The notes: generated from the letters alone by a model not told the origin. A stretch of 64,000 bases of DNA from Paenibacillus sp. JDR-2 (GCF_000023585.1 NC_012914.1:5959501-6023500), one strand, 5' to 3'; numbered from the stretch's first letter, positions 1 through 8,084 are shown. Numbers and translations: made by a program.

Positions 1-652
1 TCTCCCCGCCAAAAATAATACTGCCTTCCGCATCTACCGCAATGACTTTCGTCTGCAGTCCGTTTTCCCGGATGTAATCCACGCAGCCCCGAATCGTTCC
101 GCAGGTACTAACGCCGCAGAACAAATAGTCCAGCTTCGGAAGATCGGCAGCCATCTCCGCCATCGTTGTCTGCTGATGGGACAAGGCATTATTTTTGTTG
201 CCATACTGGTTCGGCCAAAAAGCATCCGGCAGCCGCTTCAGCCAGCGGCGAACGCGGGCAAGCCGTGCCGGCACAAATTCTCCCGTCTCCGGATCAGGCT
301 TCTCGACCAGATCAACTCTCGCGCCATAAGCCTGGAGAACGCGGAGATTCGCTTCCGTTGTTTTGGGATCTACCACGCAAATAAACTTGAAGCCCATCGT
401 GTTGCATAGCTGCGCAAGCCCTACCGCCAGATTGCCCGAGCTGGACTCTACAATAACGGAGCCGGGTTTGATCCGGCCATCCAATAACGCGGCCTCCAGC
501 ATAGCCTTTGCTGGACGGTCCTTTACGCTACCGCCGGGATTATGCATCTCCAGCTTCGCGTACACCTCAAAATCGGCATGCTCAAACAATCTCCCCAGCT
601 TCACCATGGGAGTATTGCCAATCATGGACGCAATATTATCGTAAACGCTCAT
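1..652 (-). CDS. sbnA: SbnA-like PLP-dependent enzyme (3' end outside the window)
   Basis: The 217 visible N-terminal residues belong to the cysteine-synthase fold II family and look most like SbnA, which condenses O-phospho-L-serine with glutamate to N-(2-amino-2-carboxyethyl)-glutamate, the first step to 2,3-diaminopropionate. The start reads MSVYDNIASMIGNTPMVKLG. The PLP lysine lies in GGSVKDRP (about Lys44) and the substrate loop is ESSSGNLA (about residues 69-76). The ATG overlaps the stop of the upstream adenylating gene as ATGA, so translation is probably coupled. The gene runs off the left edge. A dedicated SbnB partner would be expected beyond it. SbnA rather than plain cysteine synthase is inferred from the N-terminus only. 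Confidence 0.75.
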   Translation of the reverse strand, partial: MSVYDNIASMIGNTPMVKLGRLFEHADFEVYAKLEMHNPGGSVKDRPAKAMLEAALLDGRIKPGSVIVESSSGNLAVGLAQLCNTMGFKFICVVDPKTTEANLRVLQAYGARVDLVEKPDPETGEFVPARLARVRRWLKRLPDAFWPNQYGNKNNALSHQQTTMAEMAADLPKLDYLFCGVSTCGTIRGCVDYIRENGLQTKVIAVDAEGSIIFGGE

Positions 653-1911
653 CCACGATCCCTTCCTTCGCTGCTCTGCTGCACAAACAGCTTTTTCTGC
701 TTAATCGGCTTCTTTCCCGTTCCCTCCGGCGAAGCGGAGTCCGTATCTTCGCCAATAAACAATACATCCATTTGTTCCAGCAGGCCGCCCCGTATCATCG
801 CGCCGATCGCAGGAATGGTGCTATGCAGCTCATCGCGAACCGCAGTCCGCGCTTCTTCATTTAAGCCATCAGTTGTCGTAATGTTGATCTGCAGCTTATT
901 GCCGTTCACAAGCACCTTCACCACGGCTTGCCGGACATGCTTGAAGATAGCATTTTCGATGTCGTAAACGCTGATTTTTTCCCCATGCTTCAGCTCCGGG
1001 CCAACCCGCTTCACAATAGCGTCAAAGGTAGTAACCTGCTTGCCTTCCCGCTCCTCCACCCTTAAATTCCGGACGACATCGTAAGTGACGAAACGAAGCG
1101 CCGGGAAACGCCGCCGCACAAGCGAGGTTAACACCAGCAGCTGCTCCCCCGCAGGAAGCCCGACATCGGGCAGGCCTGCCGCAGCCGGTTCCACGCCCTC
1201 GGCTATAATGTCATCCATGCAAACATACCGTTCGATCGACCGGTCATAATAAGCAATCGTTCCGATCTCGATGCTGCCCAGCGTATCCATGATATCCTGC
1301 TCGGTAATGCCAAGACGTTCCGCAACCCGCTGCCGCCACGCGGGCGGTGCCGGCTCCCCAACCAGAATGACGCATTGCACGCCCCAGTTAAAATCCGGAG
1401 GAGCAACGCGAAGCATCCCGTCAAGCAGCGAAGGCATCGTATACAATACATCCGGCCGATACTCCGCAATACGGATCAAATGAGCGGCTGCAGGCAGGCC
1501 AAAAGGAACCGACTCGCATGCAAGGCCTAGTTCTTCGAATATTTGTACCGCCGTAGCTTCCGCATGACCTGTCCCCATATCGCTTAATGCCCGGGAAACC
1601 TCATAGTTTTTGAGGAGCTCCGCAAACATCTCTTTTTTATACTGAATATAAGCTTCCTCGTCGCTTGCATCATAATAGATAGCTTTGCGTTTATTGCCGC
1701 TTGTACCCGAAGTCCGATAGACATTCCAGTCTTGCGGAACGGTCCTTTCGTCACTCTCGTAATAGGGAAGCAATCTGTCCTGCGTGAGAAGCGGAACATC
1801 CTCCCAATTGAAGTCCTTATTATCCCCGGTCATCTCTTTATACCAAGGATACAGCTGTCTCACTTCCTCCCATTTGGCGCGTAGAGAAGGTAAATTCATA
1901 GAAATAGGCAT
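649..1911 (-). CDS. PaaK-like adenylate-forming enzyme
   Basis: This 420-residue protein resembles the phenylacetate-CoA ligase (PaaK) branch of ANL adenylating enzymes, which activate a carboxylate with ATP. Residues around 66-80 carry the phosphate-binding loop YRTSGTSGNKRK. DTLGSIEIG near residue 217 matches the adenine/acyl-binding segment, and a small C-terminal domain follows from about residue 300. The start has GGAGGATGCTTC directly upstream. Its stop overlaps the start of the SbnA-like gene (ATGA), pointing to one operon. With an SbnA-type partner it may load an acid onto a carrier or an amine in a small siderophore-like pathway, but no carrier protein is visible. The substrate cannot be read from the sequence. 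Confidence 0.65.
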   Translation of the reverse strand: MPISMNLPSLRAKWEEVRQLYPWYKEMTGDNKDFNWEDVPLLTQDRLLPYYESDERTVPQDWNVYRTSGTSGNKRKAIYYDASDEEAYIQYKKEMFAELLKNYEVSRALSDMGTGHAEATAVQIFEELGLACESVPFGLPAAAHLIRIAEYRPDVLYTMPSLLDGMLRVAPPDFNWGVQCVILVGEPAPPAWRQRVAERLGITEQDIMDTLGSIEIGTIAYYDRSIERYVCMDDIIAEGVEPAAAGLPDVGLPAGEQLLVLTSLVRRRFPALRFVTYDVVRNLRVEEREGKQVTTFDAIVKRVGPELKHGEKISVYDIENAIFKHVRQAVVKVLVNGNKLQINITTTDGLNEEARTAVRDELHSTIPAIGAMIRGGLLEQMDVLFIGEDTDSASPEGTGKKPIKQKKLFVQQSSEGRDRG

Positions 1912-2063
1912 GAAGCATCCTCCATTTCAGTCGATCATTCTACCATCCTATGCGCCCCAAAAGAGAATCGCCCCGCATAAAGCCCACTCGAAGCAGAAAA
2001 GGCAAGCATATCTTAACTTTGTAAGACTATCATGTCAGGAAGACGGAGGAAGATTGTGTCCCT

Positions 2064-2813
2064 ATGAGAAAAAGAAGAGGCTTATATAACAAATGGGCCA
2101 AAACCATTGTTCTTAACCAAAAGGCTTCAATCCGTAGTCATGTTCCGCATACTCTCCTGTTTAGCGAAAGCTCTTTGAAAAGCATGCTGCGGCTCTATCA
2201 AATGGTCTATGTAAAACCAAACAGAGGGTCCCACGGCGTTGGAGTTATGCGAGTGGAGTACAGGAACGGCACCTATTCCTATCAGCTCGGAGCAAAAAGA
2301 AGAAGAAATCTGACCTGGGCCCAGCTTGTTGCTTCCTTAACGTACAAAATCCAGGGCGCCAAATACATTATTCAACGCGGCATCCATTTGTCCAGGTTCA
2401 AAAACCGGATCTACGACCTGCGGGTCGAGTTACAGCTGAACGAGTACGGGCGCTGGCAGATCACCGGCATGCTTGCCCGGGTTGCCCAGCAAGGCATGGC
2501 GGTAACCAATGGGGCGCAAGGCGCCGAAATCTACACCTTCAGTTCCGTTATAGCATCCCATGGCGGAGCCGAGCTTGTTCGCAGGGTGACTTCTCAGCTA
2601 AACAGCTTGTGTATCGAAAGCGCGCATATGCTCAAGGCCAAGTATCCTTTCTTAAACGAGCTGGGCTTCGACATTGCGCTGGACCAGCAGCTGCATCCTT
2701 GGATTCTCGAAGTGAATACAACCCCTGAGGCCATCCCCTTCAAGAAGCTTCCGACGCGGACGATGTATAATCGCATTCTCCATTTGCGCAAGCTGAATGC
2801 CCGCAGAACTTAA
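2064..2813 (+). CDS. YheC/YheD-family ATP-grasp protein, short form
   Basis: The 249-residue protein matches the YheC/YheD group of spore-coat-associated ATP-grasp proteins. Visible features are YVKPNRGSHGVGVMRV (about residues 50-65), the basic ATP-grasp core YIIQRGIHLSRFKNRIYDLRV, and the metal-binding end DIALDQ...ILEVNTTPE (about residues 205-222). It is shorter than the usual 350-450 residues because the N-terminal YheC/D extension is absent, leaving just the ATP-grasp module. GGAGGAAG lies 12-17 nt upstream of the ATG. It is divergent from the PaaK-like gene. Reaction and substrate are unknown for the family. Confidence 0.75.
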   Translation: MRKRRGLYNKWAKTIVLNQKASIRSHVPHTLLFSESSLKSMLRLYQMVYVKPNRGSHGVGVMRVEYRNGTYSYQLGAKRRRNLTWAQLVASLTYKIQGAKYIIQRGIHLSRFKNRIYDLRVELQLNEYGRWQITGMLARVAQQGMAVTNGAQGAEIYTFSSVIASHGGAELVRRVTSQLNSLCIESAHMLKAKYPFLNELGFDIALDQQLHPWILEVNTTPEAIPFKKLPTRTMYNRILHLRKLNARRT

Positions 2814-2842
2814 GTTGTGAACAAGCCGGAAAAACCGGAAAA

Positions 2843-2873
2843 TTGAACAAGCTTTTTGAATAACCTCTATAGT
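2843..2873 (+). promoter_or_regulatory. Possible sigma-A promoter of the ABC ATPase gene
   Basis: TTGAAC (2843-2848) and TATAGT (2868-2873) are separated by 19 bp, longer than the 17 bp optimum, so this is a weak candidate. Transcription from it would start just before the structured leader at 2879-2933. Confidence 0.35.
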
Positions 2874-2878
2874 AGGTC

Positions 2879-2933
2879 AATGCTTACGAAGTAAGAATTG
2901 ACGCCAAGAGCGTGCGCCAATTCTTTTAGGAGG
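2879..2933 (+). promoter_or_regulatory. Structured leader element, copy a
   Basis: This 55-nt stretch ends in the ribosome-binding site TTAGGAGG of the next gene. CTTAC-GAA-GTAAG forms a small hairpin. AAGAATTG (2893-2900) pairs with CAATTCTT (2918-2925), enclosing an ACGC/GCGT inner stem with loop CAAGA. The order of parts (AATGCTTNCGA, AAGAAT, variable hairpin, ATTCTTTT, AGGAGG) is the same as in the leader copies before the arabinofuranosidase gene and before the second permease gene at 27377, although the inner hairpin differs. Function is unknown. A cis-acting RNA or a mobile repeat are both possible. Confidence 0.6.
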
Positions 2934-2943
2934 GGTCAAAAGG

Positions 2944-3609
2944 ATGTCCTTGGTTCAAATGGAGCAGATTACGAAGCATTACCGAATGGGCGGGCAGCGT
3001 TACACGGCTTTGCAGCATATTTCGCTGGAAGTGCAGGAAGGCGAGTTTGTTGCCATTCAAGGGCCGTCCGGCTCCGGTAAATCTACGCTCATGAATATCA
3101 TGGGCTGCCTGGATACTGCCGACAGCGGCACTTACGTGCTGGAGGGCAGACGGGTATCGACAATGGGCGATAATCAACTGGCGGATGTGCGCAACAGGCG
3201 GATCGGGTTTATTTTTCAAAGCTATAATCTGATACCAACTTTGTCGGCCTACGACAATGTAGAGCTGCCGTTAATTTACCGGGGAGTTCCCGGCCATCAG
3301 AGAAAAAAAGCGGTGCTGGATACGCTCGAATCGGTTGGGCTGAGCGGACATCTGCATCACCGTCCGGCGGAATTGTCAGGGGGGCAGCAACAAAGGGTCG
3401 CAATAGCGAGAGCGCTTGCAACAAATCCTTCGATACTGCTCGCGGATGAACCTACAGGCGCGCTCGATTCACATACGGGAAAAGAAATCATGGCGCTCTT
3501 AGCCAAGCTGCATGCCGAAGGCCGCACGATTATCCTAATCACCCATGATCAGGCGGTAGCTTCGTGTGCAGACCGAATCTTATATATTAGAGACGGAGCT
3601 ATCGCTTAA
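2944..3609 (+). CDS. ABC transporter ATP-binding protein (MacB/LolD type), orphan
   Basis: A complete 221-residue ATPase of the MacB/LolD/FtsE-like export class. It has Walker A GPSGSGKST (about residues 40-48), the Q-loop in FIFQSYNLIP, the signature LSGGQQQRVAIARAL and Walker B ILLADEPTGALD, then the switch histidine in LITHDQ. AGGAGGGG lies 11-16 nt before the ATG. These ATPases normally sit beside a FtsX/MacB-type permease that they drive. Here the next gene is msrA and the previous one is YheC/D-like, so the partner is absent from the window. The structured leader immediately upstream is described separately. Confidence 0.85.
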   Translation: MSLVQMEQITKHYRMGGQRYTALQHISLEVQEGEFVAIQGPSGSGKSTLMNIMGCLDTADSGTYVLEGRRVSTMGDNQLADVRNRRIGFIFQSYNLIPTLSAYDNVELPLIYRGVPGHQRKKAVLDTLESVGLSGHLHHRPAELSGGQQQRVAIARALATNPSILLADEPTGALDSHTGKEIMALLAKLHAEGRTIILITHDQAVASCADRILYIRDGAIA

Positions 3610-3681
3610 ACCTTAAGCCTCATTGCTTTCCGGCTGTATGCGGAGGGTTATGGGGCTTATTGGCGTATGGGAGCGGCGAAA

Positions 3682-3710
3682 TTGACTTCTTGCGCTGGAC
3701 AAGTTACTTT
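3682..3710 (+). promoter_or_regulatory. Sigma-A-type promoter of msrA
   Basis: TTGACT (3682-3687) and TACTTT (3705-3710) are spaced 17 bp apart. Transcription would start near 3717, 40 nt before the msrA start. Confidence 0.5.
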
Positions 3711-3756
3711 TAGGGAAGGAAAAATAGCAAGTCTAAGCAAGAGAGGGTTATGTATA

Positions 3757-4278
3757 ATGTCACTTACGCATGCAACTTTTGCCGGAGGATGCTTCTGGTG
3801 TATGGTTACGCCGTTTGAGGAGCTTCCAGGCATTCACGGAATTGTATCCGGTTATATGGGCGGCCATTTGGCCAATCCGACTTATGAAGAGGTAAAAAAA
3901 GGGACAACCGGTCATCTCGAGGTCGTCCAGATTACGTTCGACCCGGCGGTATTCCCTTATGAACGCTTGCTTGAGCTGTTCTGGCCCCAGATTGATCCAA
4001 CCGATGATGAAGGACAGTTCCAAGATCGCGGGAGCCAGTACCGCACCGCTATCTTCTATTATAATGAGGAGCAGAAGGAACTCGCCCTTGCTTCCAAACA
4101 GGAACTGGCGTTGTCCGAGCGCTTCGACAAGCCGATTGCGACGGAGATCCGGGAGGCGGAAACCTTCTATCCGGCAGAGGATTATCATCAGGATTACCAC
4201 AAGAAGAATCCGAAGCATTACAAGGAAGACCGCGCCCAGTCCGGACGCGACGAGTTTATTGAGCAGAACTGGAAATAA
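3757..4278 (+). CDS. msrA: Peptide-methionine (S)-S-oxide reductase MsrA
   Basis: MsrA reduces methionine-(S)-sulfoxide in proteins and free methionine using thioredoxin. The 173-residue cytoplasmic protein has the catalytic motif GCFWC (Cys12) close to the N-terminus, YMGG (about residues 41-44), and the conserved end YHQDYHKKNPKHY. An upstream in-frame ATG at 3667 would add 30 residues that no MsrA has. The ATG at 3757 has GAGAGGG 10 nt upstream and gives the normal family length, so it was chosen. No msrB follows. A strong terminator lies 20 nt after the stop, so it is probably monocistronic. Confidence 0.93.
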   Translation: MSLTHATFAGGCFWCMVTPFEELPGIHGIVSGYMGGHLANPTYEEVKKGTTGHLEVVQITFDPAVFPYERLLELFWPQIDPTDDEGQFQDRGSQYRTAIFYYNEEQKELALASKQELALSERFDKPIATEIREAETFYPAEDYHQDYHKKNPKHYKEDRAQSGRDEFIEQNWK

Positions 4279-4297
4279 TTCCGTCTATCGCAAAAAC

Positions 4298-4357
4298 AAA
4301 CCCGCTTGGCCTGCCGTTATTGCTAATACGGTAAACCAAGCGGGTTTTCTTTTTTTA
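4298..4357. terminator. Bidirectional intrinsic terminator
   Basis: AAACCCGCTTGG (4298-4309) pairs with CCAAGCGGGTTT (4336-4347). An inner CCGTTATTGCTAATACGG hairpin sits in the loop. A T-run follows on the plus strand for msrA. On the minus strand it follows the reductase stop less directly. Confidence 0.85.
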
Positions 4358-5347
4358 TCAAAGCCTTACGATAGTCCGGCCGCGCACTTGTCCTTGCAGA
4401 ATGAGAGCAAGCTCCTCCGGAAGCTGCTCCAACTGGATTTCTTTTACGATCGTGTTGCTTAGCATCGTTGGTTTCAAGTCTGTTGCGAGCCGTTCCCATA
4501 CCCGTCTGCGGAGCTCCATCGGACATTCCACCGAATCAATGCCAAGCCAGTTCACCCCTCTAAGAATAAAAGGATAAACGGAGGTTTCGACTTCAACGCC
4601 GCCGGTTAATCCGCTTGTGGCAACGGATCCGCCGTATTGGAGCGTGCTCAGCAGGTAGGAAAGTGTTTTTCCCCCAACGGGATCAACCGCTGCCGCCCAG
4701 AGCGGTCGCCGGATCGGTTTGCGTTCCGATTCCGTCAGCTCATCCCGGTGAATGACATGCTTGGCGCCAAGCTCCTTCAAGTAAGCCTCTTCGCTGAGTC
4801 TTCCTGTGCTTGCCGTTACCTCGTAACCGCGTTTGGCAAGTATGTTGACGGCGACACTTCCTACCCCGCCGCTTGCACCCGCGACAACGACCGGACCTTT
4901 CTCCGGTGTTAGACCGTTATCCTCAAGCCGCTGAACGGATAATGCCGCCGTAAAGCCCGCCGTTCCCAGGATCATGGCCTCGCGTTGCGTAAGTCCGCTT
5001 GGCAGCGGAACCACCCAGCTTGCGGGAACCCGCGCCAGCTCGCTGTATCCTCCATGATGCGTTACGCCAAGACCATAGCTCGTTACAATGACCTCATCCC
5101 CCGGCTTATAACGCGGATCGGTAGATTCGGCTACGGTACCGGATAAGTCAATACCCGGGATATGCGGATAGCTCTTTATCATTCGTCCCCAAATCCCAAC
5201 CATTCCGTCTTTATAGTTCACGCTGGAGTAGGTAACTCGAACGGTTACTTCTCCTTCAGGCAGGTCGGCGATAGTCAAATTTTTAATCGCTAGCTTTGGT
5301 GCTTCTTCCCCATTGTTATCCGCTACTAAAGCACGGAAGTGATCCAC
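4358..5347 (-). CDS. YhdH/YhfP-family NADPH-dependent reductase (AcuI-like)
   Basis: This 329-residue medium-chain dehydrogenase/reductase belongs to the zinc-free quinone oxidoreductase branch that includes YhdH, YhfP and AcuI (acryloyl-CoA reductase). Typical blocks are VRVTYSSVNYKDGM (about residues 36-49), HIPGIDLSGTV, the PGDEV segment, and the nucleotide-binding GASGGVGSVA near residue 157. No zinc-ligand cluster is seen. The start is GTG with AAGGAG 10 nt upstream. An ATG inside that spacer is out of frame. It is convergent with msrA across a shared terminator. The physiological substrate cannot be told from the sequence. Confidence 0.85.
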   Translation of the reverse strand: MDHFRALVADNNGEEAPKLAIKNLTIADLPEGEVTVRVTYSSVNYKDGMVGIWGRMIKSYPHIPGIDLSGTVAESTDPRYKPGDEVIVTSYGLGVTHHGGYSELARVPASWVVPLPSGLTQREAMILGTAGFTAALSVQRLEDNGLTPEKGPVVVAGASGGVGSVAVNILAKRGYEVTASTGRLSEEAYLKELGAKHVIHRDELTESERKPIRRPLWAAAVDPVGGKTLSYLLSTLQYGGSVATSGLTGGVEVETSVYPFILRGVNWLGIDSVECPMELRRRVWERLATDLKPTMLSNTIVKEIQLEQLPEELALILQGQVRGRTIVRL

Positions 5348-5418
5348 TCTGCATCCACTCCTTCGGTTTCTTTTCTTCTATTGTAGCGGAAAGAGAGAGG
5401 CACATCCAAATTGAGTAG

Positions 5419-6093
5419 TTAGCTTTTTACAATCCCCAGCGCAAAGCCGTCGTAACCTTTGGCTCCAACCGTCTGGATAGCCGTTGCCGTAATCCGCGGA
5501 TCCTCCGCAAGCAGCTCCATAAATTTACGTACGCCTTGAACGCGGGGATCCGTGCTATGCCTGTTTGTTACTTCTCCATCCCGAACGACATTGTCGCCAA
5601 TGATAACCGTGCCGGGATGGGAAAAGCGCAGCGCCCATTGCAGATAATGGGGATTATTAGGTTTGTCGGCATCAATAAAAATGAGGTCAAAAGGCGCGGC
5701 CCCCTCCTCGTCCAGCTTTGCTAATTGCTCCAGCGCTTCTCCTATTCTTACCTCTACCTTTTGGCTAAGTCCTGCTAATCCGATATTTTGTCCGGCGACA
5801 GTCGCATGATGGGGATCAAGCTCTAGTGTGATTAGCTTTCCGTGCTCCGGCAGTGCTCTTGCCATCCAGATCGTGCTGTAGCCGCCTAACGTGCCAATCT
5901 CCAATATCCGTTCCGCGCCAATCATTTGAGCATAAAGGCTAAGCAGCTTCCCTTGATTAGGGGCCACATCGATGGCAGGCAGATCGGCCTGCTTGTTGTT
6001 CGCCAGTACCTGCTCCAGAATTGTATCCTGCTGAATGAGTTGCTCCGTCAGGTAGGCATCAACTTTTTCCCAAGTGTGCAATGTACTCATCAT
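5419..6093 (-). CDS. SAM-dependent O-methyltransferase (caffeoyl-CoA OMT family)
   Basis: The protein of about 224 residues has the small-molecule O-methyltransferase fold seen in YrrM and plant CCoAOMT enzymes. It shows the SAM motif ILEIGTLGGYSTIW (about residues 62-75), acidic LELDP (about 91-95) and the metal-binding block FIDADKPNN followed by IIGDNVVRDGEV. The ribosome-binding site GAGGAGA sits 8-9 nt before ATG 6093. A GTG two codons earlier touches the site and is unlikely. It is divergent from the LysR gene starting at 6219, which may regulate it. The acceptor is unknown. Confidence 0.85.
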   Translation of the reverse strand: MMSTLHTWEKVDAYLTEQLIQQDTILEQVLANNKQADLPAIDVAPNQGKLLSLYAQMIGAERILEIGTLGGYSTIWMARALPEHGKLITLELDPHHATVAGQNIGLAGLSQKVEVRIGEALEQLAKLDEEGAAPFDLIFIDADKPNNPHYLQWALRFSHPGTVIIGDNVVRDGEVTNRHSTDPRVQGVRKFMELLAEDPRITATAIQTVGAKGYDGFALGIVKS

Positions 6094-6218
6094 AATCACT
6101 TCTCCTCGCTTTGGGATGACCTTCTACTTCCATAGTAAGCGAGTTATAATGATAAGAATAGTATATGTTTTTCTTGGACTTATATATTTTATGTATAAAT
6201 GGATTGGAGTGGCTAGTT

Positions 6219-7115
6219 GTGAATTTGCATGCCTTGCGTTTGTTTCATACCATTGCCGCTGCGGGGAGCGTAACCCGTGCTTCGGAGCTGCTGAACATTA
6301 GCCAACCTGCTATTACGGCTCAGATCAAGAAGTTTGAGAAAGAGCTGATGCTCACTCTCTTCAAGCCTCAAGGAAGAGGAATCGCTTTAACCGATGCAGG
6401 TGAGGAATTGGCCGTGCTGGCTAAACGACTATTTGCCGTGGAGCATCAAATCGAGCAATTTGCCATGAATTACAACAGCGGCACCATCGGAAGCATCCGG
6501 CTTGCCGCAACCTATTTGCCCGCCCACTTCCTTATCCCGGCTTGGATCGCCAAGTTCAAGCAGCAGTTCGAGCAGGTCGAGATGAATATCACGACAACTA
6601 ATTCCAGCGGAGCCTTACAACAGCTGCTGGACGTCGAAGTCGATATCGCCATATTTGGCGGAATGGCCGAGAATTATCCGGACACGATTCATATTGAAGA
6701 ACTGTTCCATGACGAACTATGGTTTGTTGTTGCGCCAGGCCACCGGTATGCCAATCAGCAGGTCACGCTGCCTGAGATGATGAAGGAGCCGTTTGTTATG
6801 CGCGAGGAAGGCAGCTCGACCCGGGAACGTCTGTTATCTTTATGCCGTACCTACAATTCAGCCATTCCGACCATCTCCCTGCAATTTAACGGACTGCACG
6901 AAGCGATCACAGCCGTAATCGCAGGCTACGGGGCAAACTTCGTCTCCTCCCTCGTGGTCCGCGAATACGTGGAACGCGGCGAGCTCGCCCGAGTCTATGT
7001 CGAAGGAATCGACCTCAAGAACACAATCGCCATCTGTACCCGCAAAAATGAGCCGCTCCCCGCCTCGGCGAAGAACCTGGTGCAGATGATCCGGCAAAAT
7101 CCGTATGTGAGGTAG
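6219..7115 (+). CDS. LysR-family transcriptional regulator
   Basis: The 298-residue protein has the N-terminal winged helix-turn-helix of LysR regulators (LRLFHTIAAAGSVTRASELLNISQPAITAQIKKFE, residues about 5-40) and a periplasmic-binding-like effector domain from about residue 90. The reading frame is open to 6165, but GTG 6219 follows GGAGT with 8 nt spacing and places the helix-turn-helix at the usual distance from the start. It is divergent from the O-methyltransferase gene, the classic arrangement for a LysR regulator and its target. Effector unknown. Confidence 0.88.
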   Translation: MNLHALRLFHTIAAAGSVTRASELLNISQPAITAQIKKFEKELMLTLFKPQGRGIALTDAGEELAVLAKRLFAVEHQIEQFAMNYNSGTIGSIRLAATYLPAHFLIPAWIAKFKQQFEQVEMNITTTNSSGALQQLLDVEVDIAIFGGMAENYPDTIHIEELFHDELWFVVAPGHRYANQQVTLPEMMKEPFVMREEGSSTRERLLSLCRTYNSAIPTISLQFNGLHEAITAVIAGYGANFVSSLVVREYVERGELARVYVEGIDLKNTIAICTRKNEPLPASAKNLVQMIRQNPYVR

Positions 7116-7131
7116 ACCTCGCATACGGATT
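7098..7131 (+). terminator. Stem-loop at the end of the LysR gene
   Basis: AATCCGTATG (7098-7107) pairs with CATACGGATT (7122-7131), continued by GAGGT/ACCTC. The stem includes the stop codon. The following sequence is only weakly T-rich, so termination is plausible rather than certain. Confidence 0.4.
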
Positions 7132-7171
7132 CACTTAATTAGGAGTAGCTTTTAACCTAAATTTGACGTGC

Positions 7172-7481
7172 CCTACTATCCCAGCTCATCTTCACTACAA
7201 GTCGGGTTTTTCCTCTTATTTCGCTCATCGCAACCTACTATCCCAGCTCCTCCACTCTGCAAGTCGGGTTTTTCCTCTTATTTCGCTCATCGCATCCTAC
7301 TATCCCAGCCCATCTCCACTACAAGTCGGTTTTTTCCTCTTACTTAACTCCCCGCAACCTACTATCCCAGCTCCTCCACTCTGCAAGTCGGGTTTTTCCT
7401 CTTATTTCGCTCATCGCAACCTACTGTCCAGCTCTTTCTCGATCGTAAGTCGGTTTTTTCCTCTTATTTCGCTCATTGTAA
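7172..7481. repeat. Tandem array A, five 62-bp units
   Basis: Units begin at 7172, 7234, 7296, 7358 and 7420, exactly 62 bp apart, each starting CCTACTATCC or CCTACTGTCC and containing CAAGTCGGGTTTTTCCTC or a close variant. A length of 62 is not a multiple of three and the frames shift between units, so this is not coding. A degenerate half unit (CCTACTTTCCCCAGC) reappears at 8021 beyond array B. Confidence 0.9.
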
Positions 7482-7483
7482 CG

Positions 7484-8002
7484 GGCTTTTTACCTGCTAC
7501 TCGAACACTAGCAGCCAGCTGCCTCTCATCTTTCCCATGCAGCAGGCTTTTTACCTGCTACTCGAACACTAGCAGCCAGCTGCCTCTCATCTTTCCCATG
7601 CAGCAGGCTTTTTACCTGCTACTCGACCACTAGCAGCTAGCTGCCTCTCATCTTTCCGCATGCAGCAGACTTTTTGCCTGCTACTCGACCACTAGCAGCC
7701 AGCTGCCTCTCATCTTTCCGCATGCAGCAGGCTTTTTGCCTGCTACTCGAACACTAGCAGCCAGCTGCCTCTCCTCCTTCCGCATGCAGCAGGCTTTTTG
7801 CCTGCTACTCGACCACCAGCAGCCAGCTGTCTCTCCTCCTTCCGCATGCAGCAGGCTTTTTACCTGCTACTCGACCACTAGCAGCCAGCTGCCTCTCCTC
7901 CTTCCGCATGCAGCAGGCTTTTTGCCTGCTACTCGACCACTAGCAGCTAGCTGCCTCTCATCTTTCCGCATGCAGCAGGCTTTTTGCCTGCTACTCGACC
8001 AC
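7484..8002. repeat. Tandem array B, eight 61/62-bp units plus a partial ninth
   Basis: Units start at 7484, 7545, 7606, 7668, 7730, 7792, 7854 and 7916, with a truncated one at 7978. The first two periods are 61 bp and the rest 62. Most units hold a hairpin AGCAGGC-TTTTT-GCCTGCT spanning the unit boundary, and two hold the palindrome GCAGCTAGCTGC. Units share the layout CCAGCT...TGCA...TTTTT...CCT with array A, suggesting common ancestry. No open frame is maintained. Confidence 0.9.
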
Positions 8003-8020
8003 GGCTCACATTGAGAGTGA

Positions 8021-8047
8021 CCTACTTTCCCCAGCGCCACCACAAAG
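8021..8047. repeat. Degenerate array A unit to the right of array B
   Basis: CCTACTTTCCCCAGC and the following CCACCACAAAG align with the first 27 bases or so of an array A unit. This suggests that array B expanded inside array A. Confidence 0.45.
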
Positions 8048-8049
8048 AT

Positions 8050-8084
8050 GCGAAAAAGCTGCCCCAATGGGACAGCTTTTTCGC
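8050..8084 (-). terminator. Terminator of the amylopullulanase gene
   Basis: GCGAAAAAGCTG (8050-8061) pairs with CAGCTTTTTCGC (8073-8084), extended by CCC/GGG around a short loop. It lies 20 nt beyond the stop codon at 8104. Confidence 0.65.

Noticed and set aside
7172-8002. CRISPR array
   Set aside because: Whole 62-bp units repeat without unique spacers, and no cas genes are near.
7163-8014. Plus-strand frames of 156 and 92 codons over the tandem repeats
   Set aside because: Unit length 62 is not a multiple of three, so frames shift through the repeats, and no ribosome-binding site is present.
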